Shown here piece after piece: positions 8,580 to 17,824 of a stretch of 64,000 nt of DNA. The DNA comes from Pseudomonas sp. WJP1 (lineage in GTDB: Bacteria > Pseudomonadota > Gammaproteobacteria > Pseudomonadales > Pseudomonadaceae), in NCBI RefSeq assembly GCF_028471945.1, contig NZ_CP110128.1, positions 1,290,501-1,354,500 on the forward strand. The letters run 5' to 3'. A program made the translations under genes and the position numbers. Under the pieces are notes generated by a model. It saw only the letters and a list, made by a program, of their open reading frames with translations, ran no database searches and had not been told where the DNA came from. Every line of letters begins with the position of its first letter. Positions within the stretch are counted from its first letter, which is position 1.

Positions 8580-11065
8580 CAGGCTTTCCCTGTCCCGGCG
8601 GTTTTCTCGAGGTCGCTGACCATGCGCCTGATGCGGTCGGCGAGTTTTTCCGAACTCATACTCTCTCGCATACGTTCCACCAGCAGCGGAAACCCGAGGG
8701 GTGTAGGGCGTTTGACGTGATGCAGGTCGAGATGCAATTGATTGATGTGTGCCAACGTCTGTTCCAGGCGATGAATATCCAGTTCTTCGCGTAGGACTTC
8801 TTCGCCGGCCTGGGCCAATAGCAAATTGTCCGCGTCGTACTGTTTGAACACTTCGAAAAACAACCCGCTCGAGGCCTGAACCTGGCGCGTGCTTTTCGGT
8901 GCACCGGGATAACCGGCGAACACCAGCCCGGCAATCCGGGCTATTTCCCGAAAGCGCCGCAAGGCCAGCTCTCCGGCATTCAGGCTGGCGAGTACGTCCC
9001 TGAGCAAATGCTCTGCACTCAACAACTCCGGATTCAAGGCTTGCGCCCAGTCCACCGGGGTGGCGCTCAAGAGTTCCAGCCCGTAATCATTGACGGCGAT
9101 GGAAAACGTCACGGCCTGCTGTTGACTGACTCGCCAGGCCAGCAGACTGCCCAGCCCCAGATGCACCTGGCGGCCGGCGAAGGGATAAAGGAACAGGTGC
9201 CAGCCCTCACGGGACTTCAGCGCCTCGGCCAGCAACGATTGCGACGTTGGCAAGCCGGACCAGCGTTGCTGCAGCTCCAGCAGGGGGCACAGTGCCTGCA
9301 TTTCCGGGCCGCTGAACTCGCCGCGCGCCGCCGCACTGAAACGCGCGACCACCGCTTGCGCCAGCTCATTGGAAAGGGGCATCCGCCCGCCATTCCAGCG
9401 TGGCACCGAGGCTTTCTTCACGGTGCTGCGTTTGACGTAAGCGGTCATGTTTTCCACGCGCACCAACTCCAGCAGCCGTCCGGCAAACAGAAAACCGTCA
9501 CCCGGCTTGAGCCGTGCAATGAAACCTTCTTCGACACTGCCCAGTTGTTTGCCACCGCCGCCCTTGCTCCAGAACTTCAGCTGAATGCTCGCATCGCTGA
9601 CAATCGTGCCGATGCTCATGCGGTGGCGTCGGGCCAATCGTGCATCGGGGACACGCCAGATTCCCTGTTCATCCGGTTCGACCCGGCGGTAATCCGGATA
9701 GGCTGTCAGTGAAAGTCCGCCATGGCGTACGAAAGCCAGCGCCCAGGTCCAGTCCGCCTCGCTGAGATCACGATAGGCCCAGGCGGCGCGTACCTCATCA
9801 AACAACTGATCGGGCACAAACCCACCGCCCAGCGCCATGCTGACCAGATGCTGGACCAGCACATCCAGCGGTTTATGGGGTGAGGTTCGAGGTTCGATCC
9901 GCCGCTGCGCCACCGCGTCCTGTGCCGCTGCGGCTTCGATCAGCTCCAGGCTGTGGGTCGGTACCAGCGTCACCCGCGATATTCGCCCCGGCGCATGCCC
10001 CGAACGACCCGCACGCTGCATCAGCCGCGCCACGCCTTTGGCCGAGCCAATTTGCAGCACCCGTTCCACCGGCAGGAAGTCCACCCCCAGATCCAGGCTG
10101 GAGGTGCAGACCACCGCCTTGAGTTGGCCTTCCTTGAGGGCGCGCTCCACCCAGTCACGGGTTTCACGGGACAACGAACTGTGATGCAGCGCGATCAGCC
10201 CGGCCCAGTCAGGCCTTGCCTCAAGCAAGGCCTGATACCAGATTTCCGATTGCGCCCGAGTATTGGTGAAGACCAGGCTGCTGGTGCTGGCCTCCAGTTG
10301 CGCGGCGACCTGCGGCAACATTTTCAGGCCGATATGTCCGGCCCATGGGAAGCGTTCTATTCCGGGCGGCAGCAAGGTATCGACCAGCAGTTTTTTATCG
10401 GCCCGGCCTTGAACGCTGATGCCGCCGCCCTGTGGGATCAATACCTGCTCGGCGTGGTCCTGATTACCCAGCGTCGCCGAAACGCCCCACACGATCAAAT
10501 GCGGGTTCCAGCGACGCAGGCGAGCGAGCGCAAGTTGCAGTTGCACGCCGCGCTTGTTGCCGAGCAATTCGTGCCATTCGTCGACCACGACCATGCGCAA
10601 GGTCGAGAGCGCTGTTTTCGCGTCGGCCCGGGCGAGCATCAACGTCAGGCTTTCCGGGGTGGTAATCAGTGCGGTGGGCAGGCGCCGGCTCTGGCGCGCC
10701 CTTTCGCTGCTGCTGGTATCGCCCGTGCGCAGGCCGACGCTCCACGAGAGCTGCAAGTCGACCAGCGGCCCTTGCAGCGCGCGGGCGGTGTCTGCAGCCA
10801 AGGCACGCATCGGGGTTATCCACAATACGGTCAGGGGCTCGGCCACGGGCTTTCGTTTACGTGGTGTTTCAACCGCAGGTGAACAGCGTGCGAAGCGATT
10901 GAGCGCGCCGAACCAGACCGCGTAGGTTTTACCGGCACCGGTGCTGGCATGGAGCAACCCGGACTGCCCGCGCTTGATGGCTACCCATACCTGTTTCTGA
11001 AACTCGAATGGCTTCCAGTCGCGAGCGGTAAACCAGCGTTTGGCGAAGTCGTAGTGGGTTCCCAT
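8579..11065 (-). CDS. Ligase-associated Lhr-type DEXH-box DNA helicase (Lhr-Core)
   Basis: An 828-residue superfamily 2 helicase. Walker A is ASTGAGKT near residues 40-48, the Walker B/DEXH box is DEWH ([14 protein letters not shown]), motif III is VSATLG and motif VI is QRAGRSGH. The C-terminal ~400 residues correspond to the winged-helix and Lhr-specific domains. Lhr-Core proteins translocate 3' to 5' on single-stranded DNA and unwind RNA:DNA hybrids. The size and its coupling to pdeM mark it as the short, ligase-associated Lhr and not full-length Lhr (~1500 residues). Divergent from the 11302 gene. Confidence 0.93.
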   Translation of the reverse strand: MGTHYDFAKRWFTARDWKPFEFQKQVWVAIKRGQSGLLHASTGAGKTYAVWFGALNRFARCSPAVETPRKRKPVAEPLTVLWITPMRALAADTARALQGPLVDLQLSWSVGLRTGDTSSSERARQSRRLPTALITTPESLTLMLARADAKTALSTLRMVVVDEWHELLGNKRGVQLQLALARLRRWNPHLIVWGVSATLGNQDHAEQVLIPQGGGISVQGRADKKLLVDTLLPPGIERFPWAGHIGLKMLPQVAAQLEASTSSLVFTNTRAQSEIWYQALLEARPDWAGLIALHHSSLSRETRDWVERALKEGQLKAVVCTSSLDLGVDFLPVERVLQIGSAKGVARLMQRAGRSGHAPGRISRVTLVPTHSLELIEAAAAQDAVAQRRIEPRTSPHKPLDVLVQHLVSMALGGGFVPDQLFDEVRAAWAYRDLSEADWTWALAFVRHGGLSLTAYPDYRRVEPDEQGIWRVPDARLARRHRMSIGTIVSDASIQLKFWSKGGGGKQLGSVEEGFIARLKPGDGFLFAGRLLELVRVENMTAYVKRSTVKKASVPRWNGGRMPLSNELAQAVVARFSAAARGEFSGPEMQALCPLLELQQRWSGLPTSQSLLAEALKSREGWHLFLYPFAGRQVHLGLGSLLAWRVSQQQAVTFSIAVNDYGLELLSATPVDWAQALNPELLSAEHLLRDVLASLNAGELALRRFREIARIAGLVFAGYPGAPKSTRQVQASSGLFFEVFKQYDADNLLLAQAGEEVLREELDIHRLEQTLAHINQLHLDLHHVKRPTPLGFPLLVERMRESMSSEKLADRIRRMVSDLEKTAGTGKA

Positions 11066-11301
11066 TCGGGCCGCGTGCGCTCTGGAAGGCTTCTTTCAAT
11101 GACCACGCCGGCCTGGCAAAGGTTTAATCAAATGAATGGGCCGGCACACTTCCCGCCGCGCGCTTTTCATATTCGGAAAAAACTGTGTCTGTCGTTGAAA
11201 CCTTTGGGCCGCCAGGCCGTGGTTTTATCGCTGCTCCGTTCGCTCGGCAGCGTTTCGCAAAGGCCGACAGCCAGTCGAAGAATATGAAAAGGAGCATTCA
11301 G

Positions 11302-11679
11302 ATGAAGTCAGTTCGTGCAGGACATTTGCACGCCGATTTGCTCACGGCGAGTGAGTGCCTGGCGTTTCGGGCAGCGCCAACGCTGGACTTTTTCGAGCTG
11401 CCAGGCCTGCATTGCCTTGGCGCGAGCAATGGCCAGGACAAAACGTTTTACGTCTATCTGCCACAGGGCATCGAGAGTGGCAGGTTTGCCCTGGGGCTGT
11501 GTGAGCGGTCCCCCATGATCGTTCATGTGACGGGCGGCTCGGAGGCGGAGCTTTATCGAGGATCGCTTGAATTGGCGGTAGGAGGCGACGCACAGTTTGC
11601 CGGAAGTTTCCGAGGCCTGGATGCCGAAGGTATCGAGGTGGAAAACGGCAGCTTCAGGCTGGAATTCGCAGTACCTTGA
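11302..11679 (+). CDS. Hypothetical small protein
   Basis: A 125-residue product. I place the start at ATG 11302 because AAAAGGAG lies 8 bases upstream; the frame is open further up but without another good site (ATG 11284 lies in front of that ribosome site). There is no signal peptide. The sequence is beta-rich, with FFELPGLHCLGASNGQDKTFYVYLPQG and repeated short strands (AELYRGSLELAVGGDAQFAGSFRGL). I do not recognise the family. It converges with the amino-acid ABC operon, where P. aeruginosa has argR at the operon end. Confidence 0.6.
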   Translation: MKSVRAGHLHADLLTASECLAFRAAPTLDFFELPGLHCLGASNGQDKTFYVYLPQGIESGRFALGLCERSPMIVHVTGGSEAELYRGSLELAVGGDAQFAGSFRGLDAEGIEVENGSFRLEFAVP

Positions 11680-11725
11680 GTGACGGAAGCCAGTGAGCCT
11701 GGCTCCCGATTCATAGGCTGAACGG

Positions 11726-12490
11726 TTACTTCAGGTTGCCGCTGAGGAACTGTTTCAGGCGCTCGCTCTTCGGATTGCCCAGCACATCCTCCGGCGCACC
11801 TTCTTCCTCCACCAGCCCCTGGTGCAGGAACAACACCTGGCTCGACACTTTGCGCGCGAAGCTCATTTCATGGGTGACCATGATCATGGTCCGGCCTTCT
11901 TCGGCCAAGCCCTGGATCACCTTGAGCACTTCACCCACCAGTTCCGGGTCCAGCGCCGAGGTCGGTTCGTCGAACAGCATCACTTCCGGTTCCATGGCCA
12001 ACGCGCGGGCAATTGCCACCCGTTGTTGCTGGCCACCGGAAAGGAATGCCGGATATTGATCTGCTACGCGCGCTGGCAGCCCGACCTTGTCGAGATAACG
12101 CCGGGCACGGTCTTCGGCTTCCTGCTTGCTGCAGCCCAACACCCGGCGCGGGGCCATGGTGATGTTTTCCAGCACCGTCATGTGGCTCCACAGGTTGAAA
12201 TGCTGGAACACCATGGCCAGGCGGGTGCGGATTCGTTGCAACTCATCGGGATCGGCCACGTGCATGCCGTGATGATCCTTGATCATGCGGATAGCCTGGC
12301 CGTCGAGGCTCATGGCACCGTCGTTGGGCTGTTCGAGGAAGTTGATGCAGCGCAGGAAAGTACTTTTTCCGGAGCCGCTGGCGCCGATCAGGCTGATGAC
12401 ATCGCCCGTGTTGGCCTTGAGCGAAACGCCCTTGAGCACCTCATGATCGCCATAGCTTTTATGCAGGCCTTCAATGGTCAGTTTGTACAT
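11726..12490 (-). CDS. Polar amino-acid ABC transporter, ATP-binding subunit (AotP/HisP family)
   Basis: Cytoplasmic ATPase of a histidine/arginine-type importer, 254 residues. Walker A GASGSGKS (~36-43), Q-loop [17 protein letters not shown], signature [15 protein letters not shown], Walker [15 protein letters not shown] and switch VTHEMSFA are all present. It is the last gene of a five-gene minus-strand operon (binding protein, two permeases, deacylase-like protein, ATPase), the order of aotJQMOP. Whether the substrate is arginine/ornithine or histidine cannot be read from the sequence. Confidence 0.93.
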   Translation of the reverse strand: MYKLTIEGLHKSYGDHEVLKGVSLKANTGDVISLIGASGSGKSTFLRCINFLEQPNDGAMSLDGQAIRMIKDHHGMHVADPDELQRIRTRLAMVFQHFNLWSHMTVLENITMAPRRVLGCSKQEAEDRARRYLDKVGLPARVADQYPAFLSGGQQQRVAIARALAMEPEVMLFDEPTSALDPELVGEVLKVIQGLAEEGRTMIMVTHEMSFARKVSSQVLFLHQGLVEEEGAPEDVLGNPKSERLKQFLSGNLK

Positions 12491-12503
12491 GGAGCATGCA
12501 TCC

Positions 12504-13622
12504 TCAAGGCGAAAGTAGGTAGCCGCTGCGATAGGCTTCGACGCCCGCGACGTGGGCGATCACCATGCCGGCCGTGGCCATGCGGCGCAGTGAGCGGGCG
12601 TACATCAGGCCGGCAACCGTGCAATGGACGGGCGTGACACGGTCGCTGATCGGGTCGATGATTTCGGCGATCAGTTGCCCGGCTTCCAGGTATTGCCCCG
12701 GCAGCGCACTGAACACCAGCAAGCCGCCGACCGGCGTCGCCACAGGTTCCACGCCGGCCAGGGGGGTGGCCGGGTAGGGCAGGTCGGGCAAAGGCGCCGA
12801 CTCTCCGGTAATCGCGCCGAAATCAATCAGGTAATCAATCAACGCCTGACTGTCGAGGCTGGCCAGTGGGTGGTTGACGTCGCCCTGGCCGCGCAGTTCG
12901 ACGGTGACCGAGAAACTGCCCAGGGGAATGTCGAACTGCTCGCCGAAGCGCTCTTTCAACTGCCACCAAAGCAGGGTGAAACACTCATCGAACGACTGAC
13001 CGCCGGAGTCGGTAGCCAGCAGGCTGGCTTGGGAACCGATGTAGCGGGCCAGCGGCTCGACCTGCGGCCAGGCCTCGGGCGTGGTGTACAGGTGCGCGAC
13101 AGCCTCGAAATCGCAATGCAGGTCCAGCACCATGTCGGCATCGCAGGCCAGCCGTTGCAGGGTCAGGCGCTGGGATTGCAACTGGGTGCTGGCGGTCTGC
13201 CGCGCCAATGCCTGGCGCAGGCTGTCGCGGATCAGTTCGAGGTTGCGCTGCGGGTCGTCGCCGAGCTGGCCTTCGATCGCGTTGCCTACTTCTTCGCTCA
13301 AATCGACGAACCAGCGGTTGAAGTTCTGCCCGCTTTCGAGCTCATAGCGGCCCAGCGGTACATCCATCAGCACCTGTTCCAGGCCCGCCGGGTTGGCCAC
13401 GGGCACCAGGACGATTTCGCTGCGCAGGCGGCCGGCGGCTTCCAGCTCCGCCAGGCGTTGCTTGAGGTGCCAGGCCACCAGCATGCCGGGCATTTCATCG
13501 GCGTGCAGGGACGACTGGATGTAGATCTTGCCGTTGGCCGATTGCGGCCCGAAGTGAAAACTGTGGATCTGTCGTGTGGTCCCCGGCATTGGGGCCAGCA
13601 GGTCATGTATCTGGTGGCGCAT
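12504..13622 (-). CDS. Succinylglutamate desuccinylase/aspartoacylase family protein (AotO-like)
   Basis: A 372-residue zinc carboxypeptidase-fold protein of the AstE/AspA family. Zinc-ligand motifs are visible: [11 protein letters not shown] (~residues 38-48; H and E) and [13 protein letters not shown] (~150; H). The C-terminal [25 protein letters not shown] is a barrel-sandwich, biotinyl-like extension common in this branch. It sits between permease and ATPase genes exactly where aotO lies in P. aeruginosa; it is not needed for an ABC transporter as such, so it may act on an imported N-acylated amino acid. Start at ATG 13622. Confidence 0.88.
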   Translation of the reverse strand: MRHQIHDLLAPMPGTTRQIHSFHFGPQSANGKIYIQSSLHADEMPGMLVAWHLKQRLAELEAAGRLRSEIVLVPVANPAGLEQVLMDVPLGRYELESGQNFNRWFVDLSEEVGNAIEGQLGDDPQRNLELIRDSLRQALARQTASTQLQSQRLTLQRLACDADMVLDLHCDFEAVAHLYTTPEAWPQVEPLARYIGSQASLLATDSGGQSFDECFTLLWWQLKERFGEQFDIPLGSFSVTVELRGQGDVNHPLASLDSQALIDYLIDFGAITGESAPLPDLPYPATPLAGVEPVATPVGGLLVFSALPGQYLEAGQLIAEIIDPISDRVTPVHCTVAGLMYARSLRRMATAGMVIAHVAGVEAYRSGYLLSP

Positions 13623-13646
13623 TTGTCTTGTTTCCCGAAGCGGGTC

Positions 13647-14357
13647 CTAGTGAGTCGGCCCGAGGAAGGCCAGCCATCGGCGTTCGGCGAGGCGGAACAG
13701 GCCGACCAGCGCAAAGGTGACGGTCAGGTAGATCAGGGCGGCGATGCCAAACGACTGGAAGGTCAGGAAGGTCGCCGAGTTGGCGTCCCGAGCGACTTTC
13801 AGGATGTCCGGGATGGTCGCGGTGAACGCCACAGTGGTCGAGTGCAGCATCAGGATCACTTCGTTGCTGTAGTAAGGCAACGAGCGACGCAGGGCCGAAG
13901 GCATGATCACGTAGGCATACAGCTTCCAGCCTGTCAGGCCGTAGGCCTTGGCGGCTTCGACTTCACCGTGGGCCATGCTGCGGATCGCCCCGGCGAAGAT
14001 CTCCGTGGTGTAGGCGCAGGTGTTCAGGGCGAACGCCAGGATGGTGCAGTTCATCGCATCGCGAAAGAAACTGTCGAGCACCGGTTGCGCGCGCACGGCA
14101 GCCAGGCTGTAGATCCCGGTGTAGCAGATCAGCAGCTGGATATACAAAGGCGTGCCGCGGAACAGGTAGGTGTAGAACTGCACCGGCCAGCGAATGTAGA
14201 AGTGCGGTGAAACCCGGGCGATCGACAGCGGAATCGAGACGATGAAGCCGATGAAAATCGACGCGCTGAGCAGCCACAGGGTCATGGCCAGGCCAGTGAT
14301 GTTGTTGCCGTCGCTGTAGAGGAAGGGTTTCCAGTATTCCTGCAGGAGTTCGATCAT
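13647..14357 (-). CDS. Polar amino-acid ABC transporter permease (AotM/HisM-like)
   Basis: A 236-residue inner-membrane permease with about five membrane segments. The cytoplasmic loop EVEAAKAYGLTGWKLYAYVIMPSALRRSLP is the EAA motif that docks to the ATPase. The start overlaps the stop of the upstream permease by four bases (ATGA), so the pair is translationally coupled. N-terminus MIELLQEYWKPFLYSDGNNITGLAMTLW is typical of the HisM branch. Confidence 0.93.
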   Translation of the reverse strand: MIELLQEYWKPFLYSDGNNITGLAMTLWLLSASIFIGFIVSIPLSIARVSPHFYIRWPVQFYTYLFRGTPLYIQLLICYTGIYSLAAVRAQPVLDSFFRDAMNCTILAFALNTCAYTTEIFAGAIRSMAHGEVEAAKAYGLTGWKLYAYVIMPSALRRSLPYYSNEVILMLHSTTVAFTATIPDILKVARDANSATFLTFQSFGIAALIYLTVTFALVGLFRLAERRWLAFLGPTH

Positions 14358-15082
14358 CGTACGGCCTCCCGGGTACCCGCGGCGTAGCGGCGTTCGAGCC
14401 AGCGCAGTATGAAGTTGGAAGCACTGGTGATCACCAGGTAGATCAGGGCGGCGAGCACCAGGAAGTAGAACAGTTGATAGCTGCTTTTACCCGCATCCTG
14501 GGCAGCCTTGACCAGGTCGGCGAGGCCGATGATCGAGACCAGAGCTGTTGCCTTGAGCATGACCATCCAGTTGTTGCCGATACCTGGCAGGGCATAGCGC
14601 ATCATTTGCGGGAACACCACGATGCGGAATCGCTGGCCGCGCTTGAGCCCGTAGGCGGTGGCCGCTTCGACCTGGCCGCGAGGCACGGCGAGGATCGCGC
14701 CACGGAAGGTTTCGGTGAAGTACGCACCGTAAATGAAGCCCAGGGTCAGCACCCCGGCGCTGAACGGGTTGATCTCGATGTATTCCCATTCCATGTAATC
14801 GGTGAGCGACGTCAGCCAGGTTTGCAGGCTGTAGAAGATCAGCAGCATCAGCACCAGGTCCGGTACCCCGCGAATCAGCGTGGTGTAGCACTGGGCAAGC
14901 AGGCGCAGCAGTTTGACTTTCGACAATTTGGCACTGGCGCCGATCAGGCCGAGCAATACGGCCACCAGCAGCGACATCGCCGATAACTTGATGGTCATCC
15001 AGGTGCCTTCCATCAGCAGCGGGCCAAAGCCCTTGAGGCTGAAGGCGGAGAGCCCCAGATTTTGCAGGAGGTTTTCGAACAT
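14354..15082 (-). CDS. Polar amino-acid ABC transporter permease (AotQ/HisQ-like)
   Basis: A 242-residue inner-membrane permease, partner of the next gene, forming the heterodimeric channel of the importer. The EAA loop is QVEAATAYGLKRGQRFRIVVFPQMMRYALP. Membrane segments include SLLVAVLLGLIGA and YFLVLAALIYLVITSASNFIL. It is separated from the binding-protein gene by 56 bases that contain a terminator-like hairpin, so it is probably expressed less than the binding protein. Confidence 0.93.
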   Translation of the reverse strand: MFENLLQNLGLSAFSLKGFGPLLMEGTWMTIKLSAMSLLVAVLLGLIGASAKLSKVKLLRLLAQCYTTLIRGVPDLVLMLLIFYSLQTWLTSLTDYMEWEYIEINPFSAGVLTLGFIYGAYFTETFRGAILAVPRGQVEAATAYGLKRGQRFRIVVFPQMMRYALPGIGNNWMVMLKATALVSIIGLADLVKAAQDAGKSSYQLFYFLVLAALIYLVITSASNFILRWLERRYAAGTREAVR

Positions 15083-15104
15083 AAATCAGCAACCTGATCG
15101 GATG

Positions 15105-15132
15105 AAAAAAGCGCCCATCACGGGATGGGCGC
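15105..15132 (-). terminator. Intra-operon terminator/attenuator after the binding-protein gene
   Basis: On the minus strand a GCGCCCATC / GATGGGCGC hairpin followed by TTTTTT starts 7 bases after the stop of the binding-protein gene. It is a textbook intrinsic terminator placed inside the operon; partial read-through would give excess binding protein over membrane components. Confidence 0.85.
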
Positions 15133-15138
15133 CGGGCA

Positions 15139-15921
15139 TTACTTGCCGCTGTACAGGTTCAGATCGCCAAAGTGTTTCTTTTGAATAGTGGCGTAGGTGC
15201 CATCATCGTGTAACGCTTTGATACCTTTATCCAAAAGTGCTTTCAGCTCGGTGTTACCTTTCTTAATACCGATCGCCGTCTTGGCAGGCAGCAGTTCGCT
15301 GTCGACCGGCTTGCTGATTTCGTAATCGGCGCCATTTGGCGACTTCAGGAAGCCCAGTTCGGCTTGCAGCATGTCCTGGATCCCGGCGTCGAGACGGCCG
15401 GAAGTCAGGTCGGAATACACCTGGTCCTGATTCTGGTAAGCCTGGGTTTTCACCCCGGCCTTGTCCAGGACGGCCTTGGCATAGGCTTCCTGGATGGTGC
15501 CTTGTTCGTAGCCGACGGTCTTGCCCTTCAGCGAAGCGACGTCTGCGGTCACGCCAGAACCTTTCTTGGACACGTAGGCGGTCGGGCCGGAGAACAGCTC
15601 GCTGGAGAAGTCGATGACTTTTTCGCGGGCCGGGGTGACGGTCATCGACGAGATCACGCCGTCGAATTTATTGGCCTTGAGGCCAGGAATCATGCCGTCG
15701 AAGTCACTTTCGACCCATTTGCACTTGACCTTCAGCTCGGCGCAGATCGCGTTCCCCAGGTCGATGTCGAAGCCTACCAGGTTGCCGTCGGCCGCTTTCG
15801 ACTCGAACGGCGCGTAGGAAGGGTCAACACCAAAACGCAATTCCTTGTATTCCTTTGCCAGCGCGGAACCGGCTGCCACGCACAACGCCAGTGCAGAAAG
15901 GGTCAGCAATGCTTTTTTCAT
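15139..15921 (-). CDS. Periplasmic polar amino-acid binding protein (AotJ/HisJ family)
   Basis: A 260-residue extracytoplasmic solute-binding protein (SBP family 3) with signal peptide MKKALLTLSALALCVAAGSALA. Family motifs: FGVDPSYAPFESKAADGNLVGFDIDLGNAIC and GVISSMTVTPAREKVIDFS, the ligand-carboxylate/amino binding segments of lysine/arginine/ornithine/histidine binding proteins. It is the first gene of the operon; the 217-base upstream gap holds its promoter, which I could not place. A terminator after it separates it from the permeases. Confidence 0.94.
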   Translation of the reverse strand: MKKALLTLSALALCVAAGSALAKEYKELRFGVDPSYAPFESKAADGNLVGFDIDLGNAICAELKVKCKWVESDFDGMIPGLKANKFDGVISSMTVTPAREKVIDFSSELFSGPTAYVSKKGSGVTADVASLKGKTVGYEQGTIQEAYAKAVLDKAGVKTQAYQNQDQVYSDLTSGRLDAGIQDMLQAELGFLKSPNGADYEISKPVDSELLPAKTAIGIKKGNTELKALLDKGIKALHDDGTYATIQKKHFGDLNLYSGK

Positions 15922-16138
15922 TATTCAATCCCTAAGAACCAATATGAGCGCTTGTGGCGCAGAATTATTGTTACTGGTAAGCGTAAGCCCTAAAGAAAGT
16001 AGCAATTTCCGAACCATAGTGCCGAACAAGCGTTTAAAAGGTTTTTTCAAGAAATTGCCGGAGGGGATTAGTGCACGAAAATGGGCGTCATGAAAAGCCC
16101 GCACTTTTTTGGATCCGCGCAGCGCTCGCAAGATGCAT

Positions 16139-17824
16139 TCAGCCGAGCAAATCCTGCAATGTACCCAAGTGATCCGCCTCTTCGACCGATTTGTCCTGGC
16201 GCCAGCGCAGCATCCGCGGAAACCGCACCGCAATCCCGCTTTTGTGCCGCTTGGACAAGGCAATGCCCTCGAAACCCAGTTCAAACACCAGGCTCGGCCT
16301 GACGCTGATCACCGGGCCGAATTTTTCCACCGTGGTCCTGCGCACGATGTTGTCGACCTGGCGCATTTGCTCATCGGTCAACCCCGAATAGGCCTTGGCA
16401 AACGGCACCAGCGCGCGCTGGCTGGCGTCGGGTGGCGCGTCCCAGACGGCGAAGGTGTAATCGCTGTAGAGACTGGCCCGACGGCCATGGCCGCGTTGTG
16501 CGTAGATCAGCACCGCGTCGACACTGAACGGGTCGACTTTCCATTTCCACCAGACCCCCATGTCCTTGGTGCGACCGACGCCGTAGAGCGCGTCCCGGGC
16601 CTTGAGCATCATGCCTTCGACGCCGAGCCTGCGCGATGCTTCCCGCTGACGCGCGAGGTCGAACCAGTCTTCGCCGGTCAACAGGGGCGAGGCGAGCAGC
16701 AGTGGATTGTTGGCCTGGGCGATCACCTGCTCCAGTTGACTGCGCCGCCGGCTTTGCGGCTGGTTGCGCCAGTCCGCACCTTGCCATTCGAGCAAATCGT
16801 AAGCGAGGAGGACCACCGGTACGTCATTGAGAATCTTGCGGGTGAGGTTTTTGCGGCCGATACGCTGCTGCAACAGGGCGAAAGGTTGCACGGCGGGGCT
16901 TGCCTCAGGCGGATCGAAGGCATCTTCGGTGCCCGATTGAGTGGCTTTCCAGGCGACGATCTCGCCGTCGATCACGGTGCCGTCGGGCAGGCAGTGGATC
17001 AGGCTGTCAAATTCAGGAAAGCGATCAGTGACCAACTCTTCACCCCGGGACCAGATCCACAGGCGCCCCTCGCGCTTGACGATCTGGGCGCGGATGCCGT
17101 CCCACTTCCATTCCACCTGCCACTGGGTGGTGGCACCGAACAGCGCTTCGAATTGTTCGACCGGTTGTGCCAGGGCATGGGCGAGGAAAAACGGATACGG
17201 CTGGCCACCCCTTTGCGCATGCTCGTCGGGGGATTGCGCGGCGATCAACTTCAGGTAGCTGGCGGCAGTGGGGCGGTGGGACAGGTCGGTATAGCCGACC
17301 ATGCGCTGGGCCACGCGCTTGCTGTCCAGGCCAGCCATGGAGGCCAGGGCCCGGGTCACCAGCAGCTTGGAGACACCGACGCGAAAGCTGCCGGTGATCA
17401 ATTTGATGCACAGCATAAGGCTGGGGCGGTCCAGCTGCGACCAGAGAGCGGGCAGGCGTTCGGCGAGCAGCTGCGGGGTTTCGCCGCGCAATGGCAGCAG
17501 TTTTTCTTCGATCCACACCGCCAGGCCGTCGCTGGAACGGTAGGGCATCTCGGGCAGCACCAGGGAAATGGTTTCCGCCAGATCGCCCACCGCCTGGTAG
17601 CTTTCTTCGAATAGCCAGGCTGAAAGCCCGGAATAGGCGACTGCCAACTCACGCAGGACGCGCACTGGCACCAATTGCCTGGGGCGTCCTCCGGACAGAA
17701 AGTACACCGCCCACGCGGCATCTTCCGGTGCGGCCTGGGCAAAGTAATCTTGCATCGCCGCCAGCTTGGCGTTGCTCGACGTGGTGGCGTCGAGCTCGGC
17801 GTACAACTGTGCGAAGGCCTTCAT
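16139..17824 (-). CDS. ATP-dependent DNA ligase, ligase-associated cluster type (PP_1105 family)
   Basis: A 561-residue single-polypeptide ATP ligase. Motif I is EWKWDGIRAQ with the adenylated lysine near residue 240; further nucleotidyl-transferase motifs include IDGEIVAW (motif III/IIIa) and GVGRTKDMGVWWKWK (motif V). The N-terminal ~200 residues are the DNA-binding domain of the LIG1-like layout; no polymerase or phosphoesterase domain is fused, and no ku gene is nearby, so this is not NHEJ LigD. Its start overlaps the exonuclease stop by four bases. It seals nicks, probably in a repair route shared with PdeM, Lhr and the exonuclease. Confidence 0.94.
   Translation of the reverse strand: MKAFAQLYAELDATTSSNAKLAAMQDYFAQAAPEDAAWAVYFLSGGRPRQLVPVRVLRELAVAYSGLSAWLFEESYQAVGDLAETISLVLPEMPYRSSDGLAVWIEEKLLPLRGETPQLLAERLPALWSQLDRPSLMLCIKLITGSFRVGVSKLLVTRALASMAGLDSKRVAQRMVGYTDLSHRPTAASYLKLIAAQSPDEHAQRGGQPYPFFLAHALAQPVEQFEALFGATTQWQVEWKWDGIRAQIVKREGRLWIWSRGEELVTDRFPEFDSLIHCLPDGTVIDGEIVAWKATQSGTEDAFDPPEASPAVQPFALLQQRIGRKNLTRKILNDVPVVLLAYDLLEWQGADWRNQPQSRRRSQLEQVIAQANNPLLLASPLLTGEDWFDLARQREASRRLGVEGMMLKARDALYGVGRTKDMGVWWKWKVDPFSVDAVLIYAQRGHGRRASLYSDYTFAVWDAPPDASQRALVPFAKAYSGLTDEQMRQVDNIVRRTTVEKFGPVISVRPSLVFELGFEGIALSKRHKSGIAVRFPRMLRWRQDKSVEEADHLGTLQDLLG

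Noticed and set aside
12624..14210. Very long antisense open frame (over 500 codons) across the aotO/permease genes
   Set aside because: High-GC codon bias leaves the opposite strand open; no ribosome site, repetitive G/Q/R/V/A composition and no family resemblance.
15922..16138. Possible sigma-54 promoter before the binding-protein gene
   Set aside because: A GGCAC-like stretch exists on the minus strand but the -12 element is CG and not GC; it does not meet the GG-N10-GC rule.
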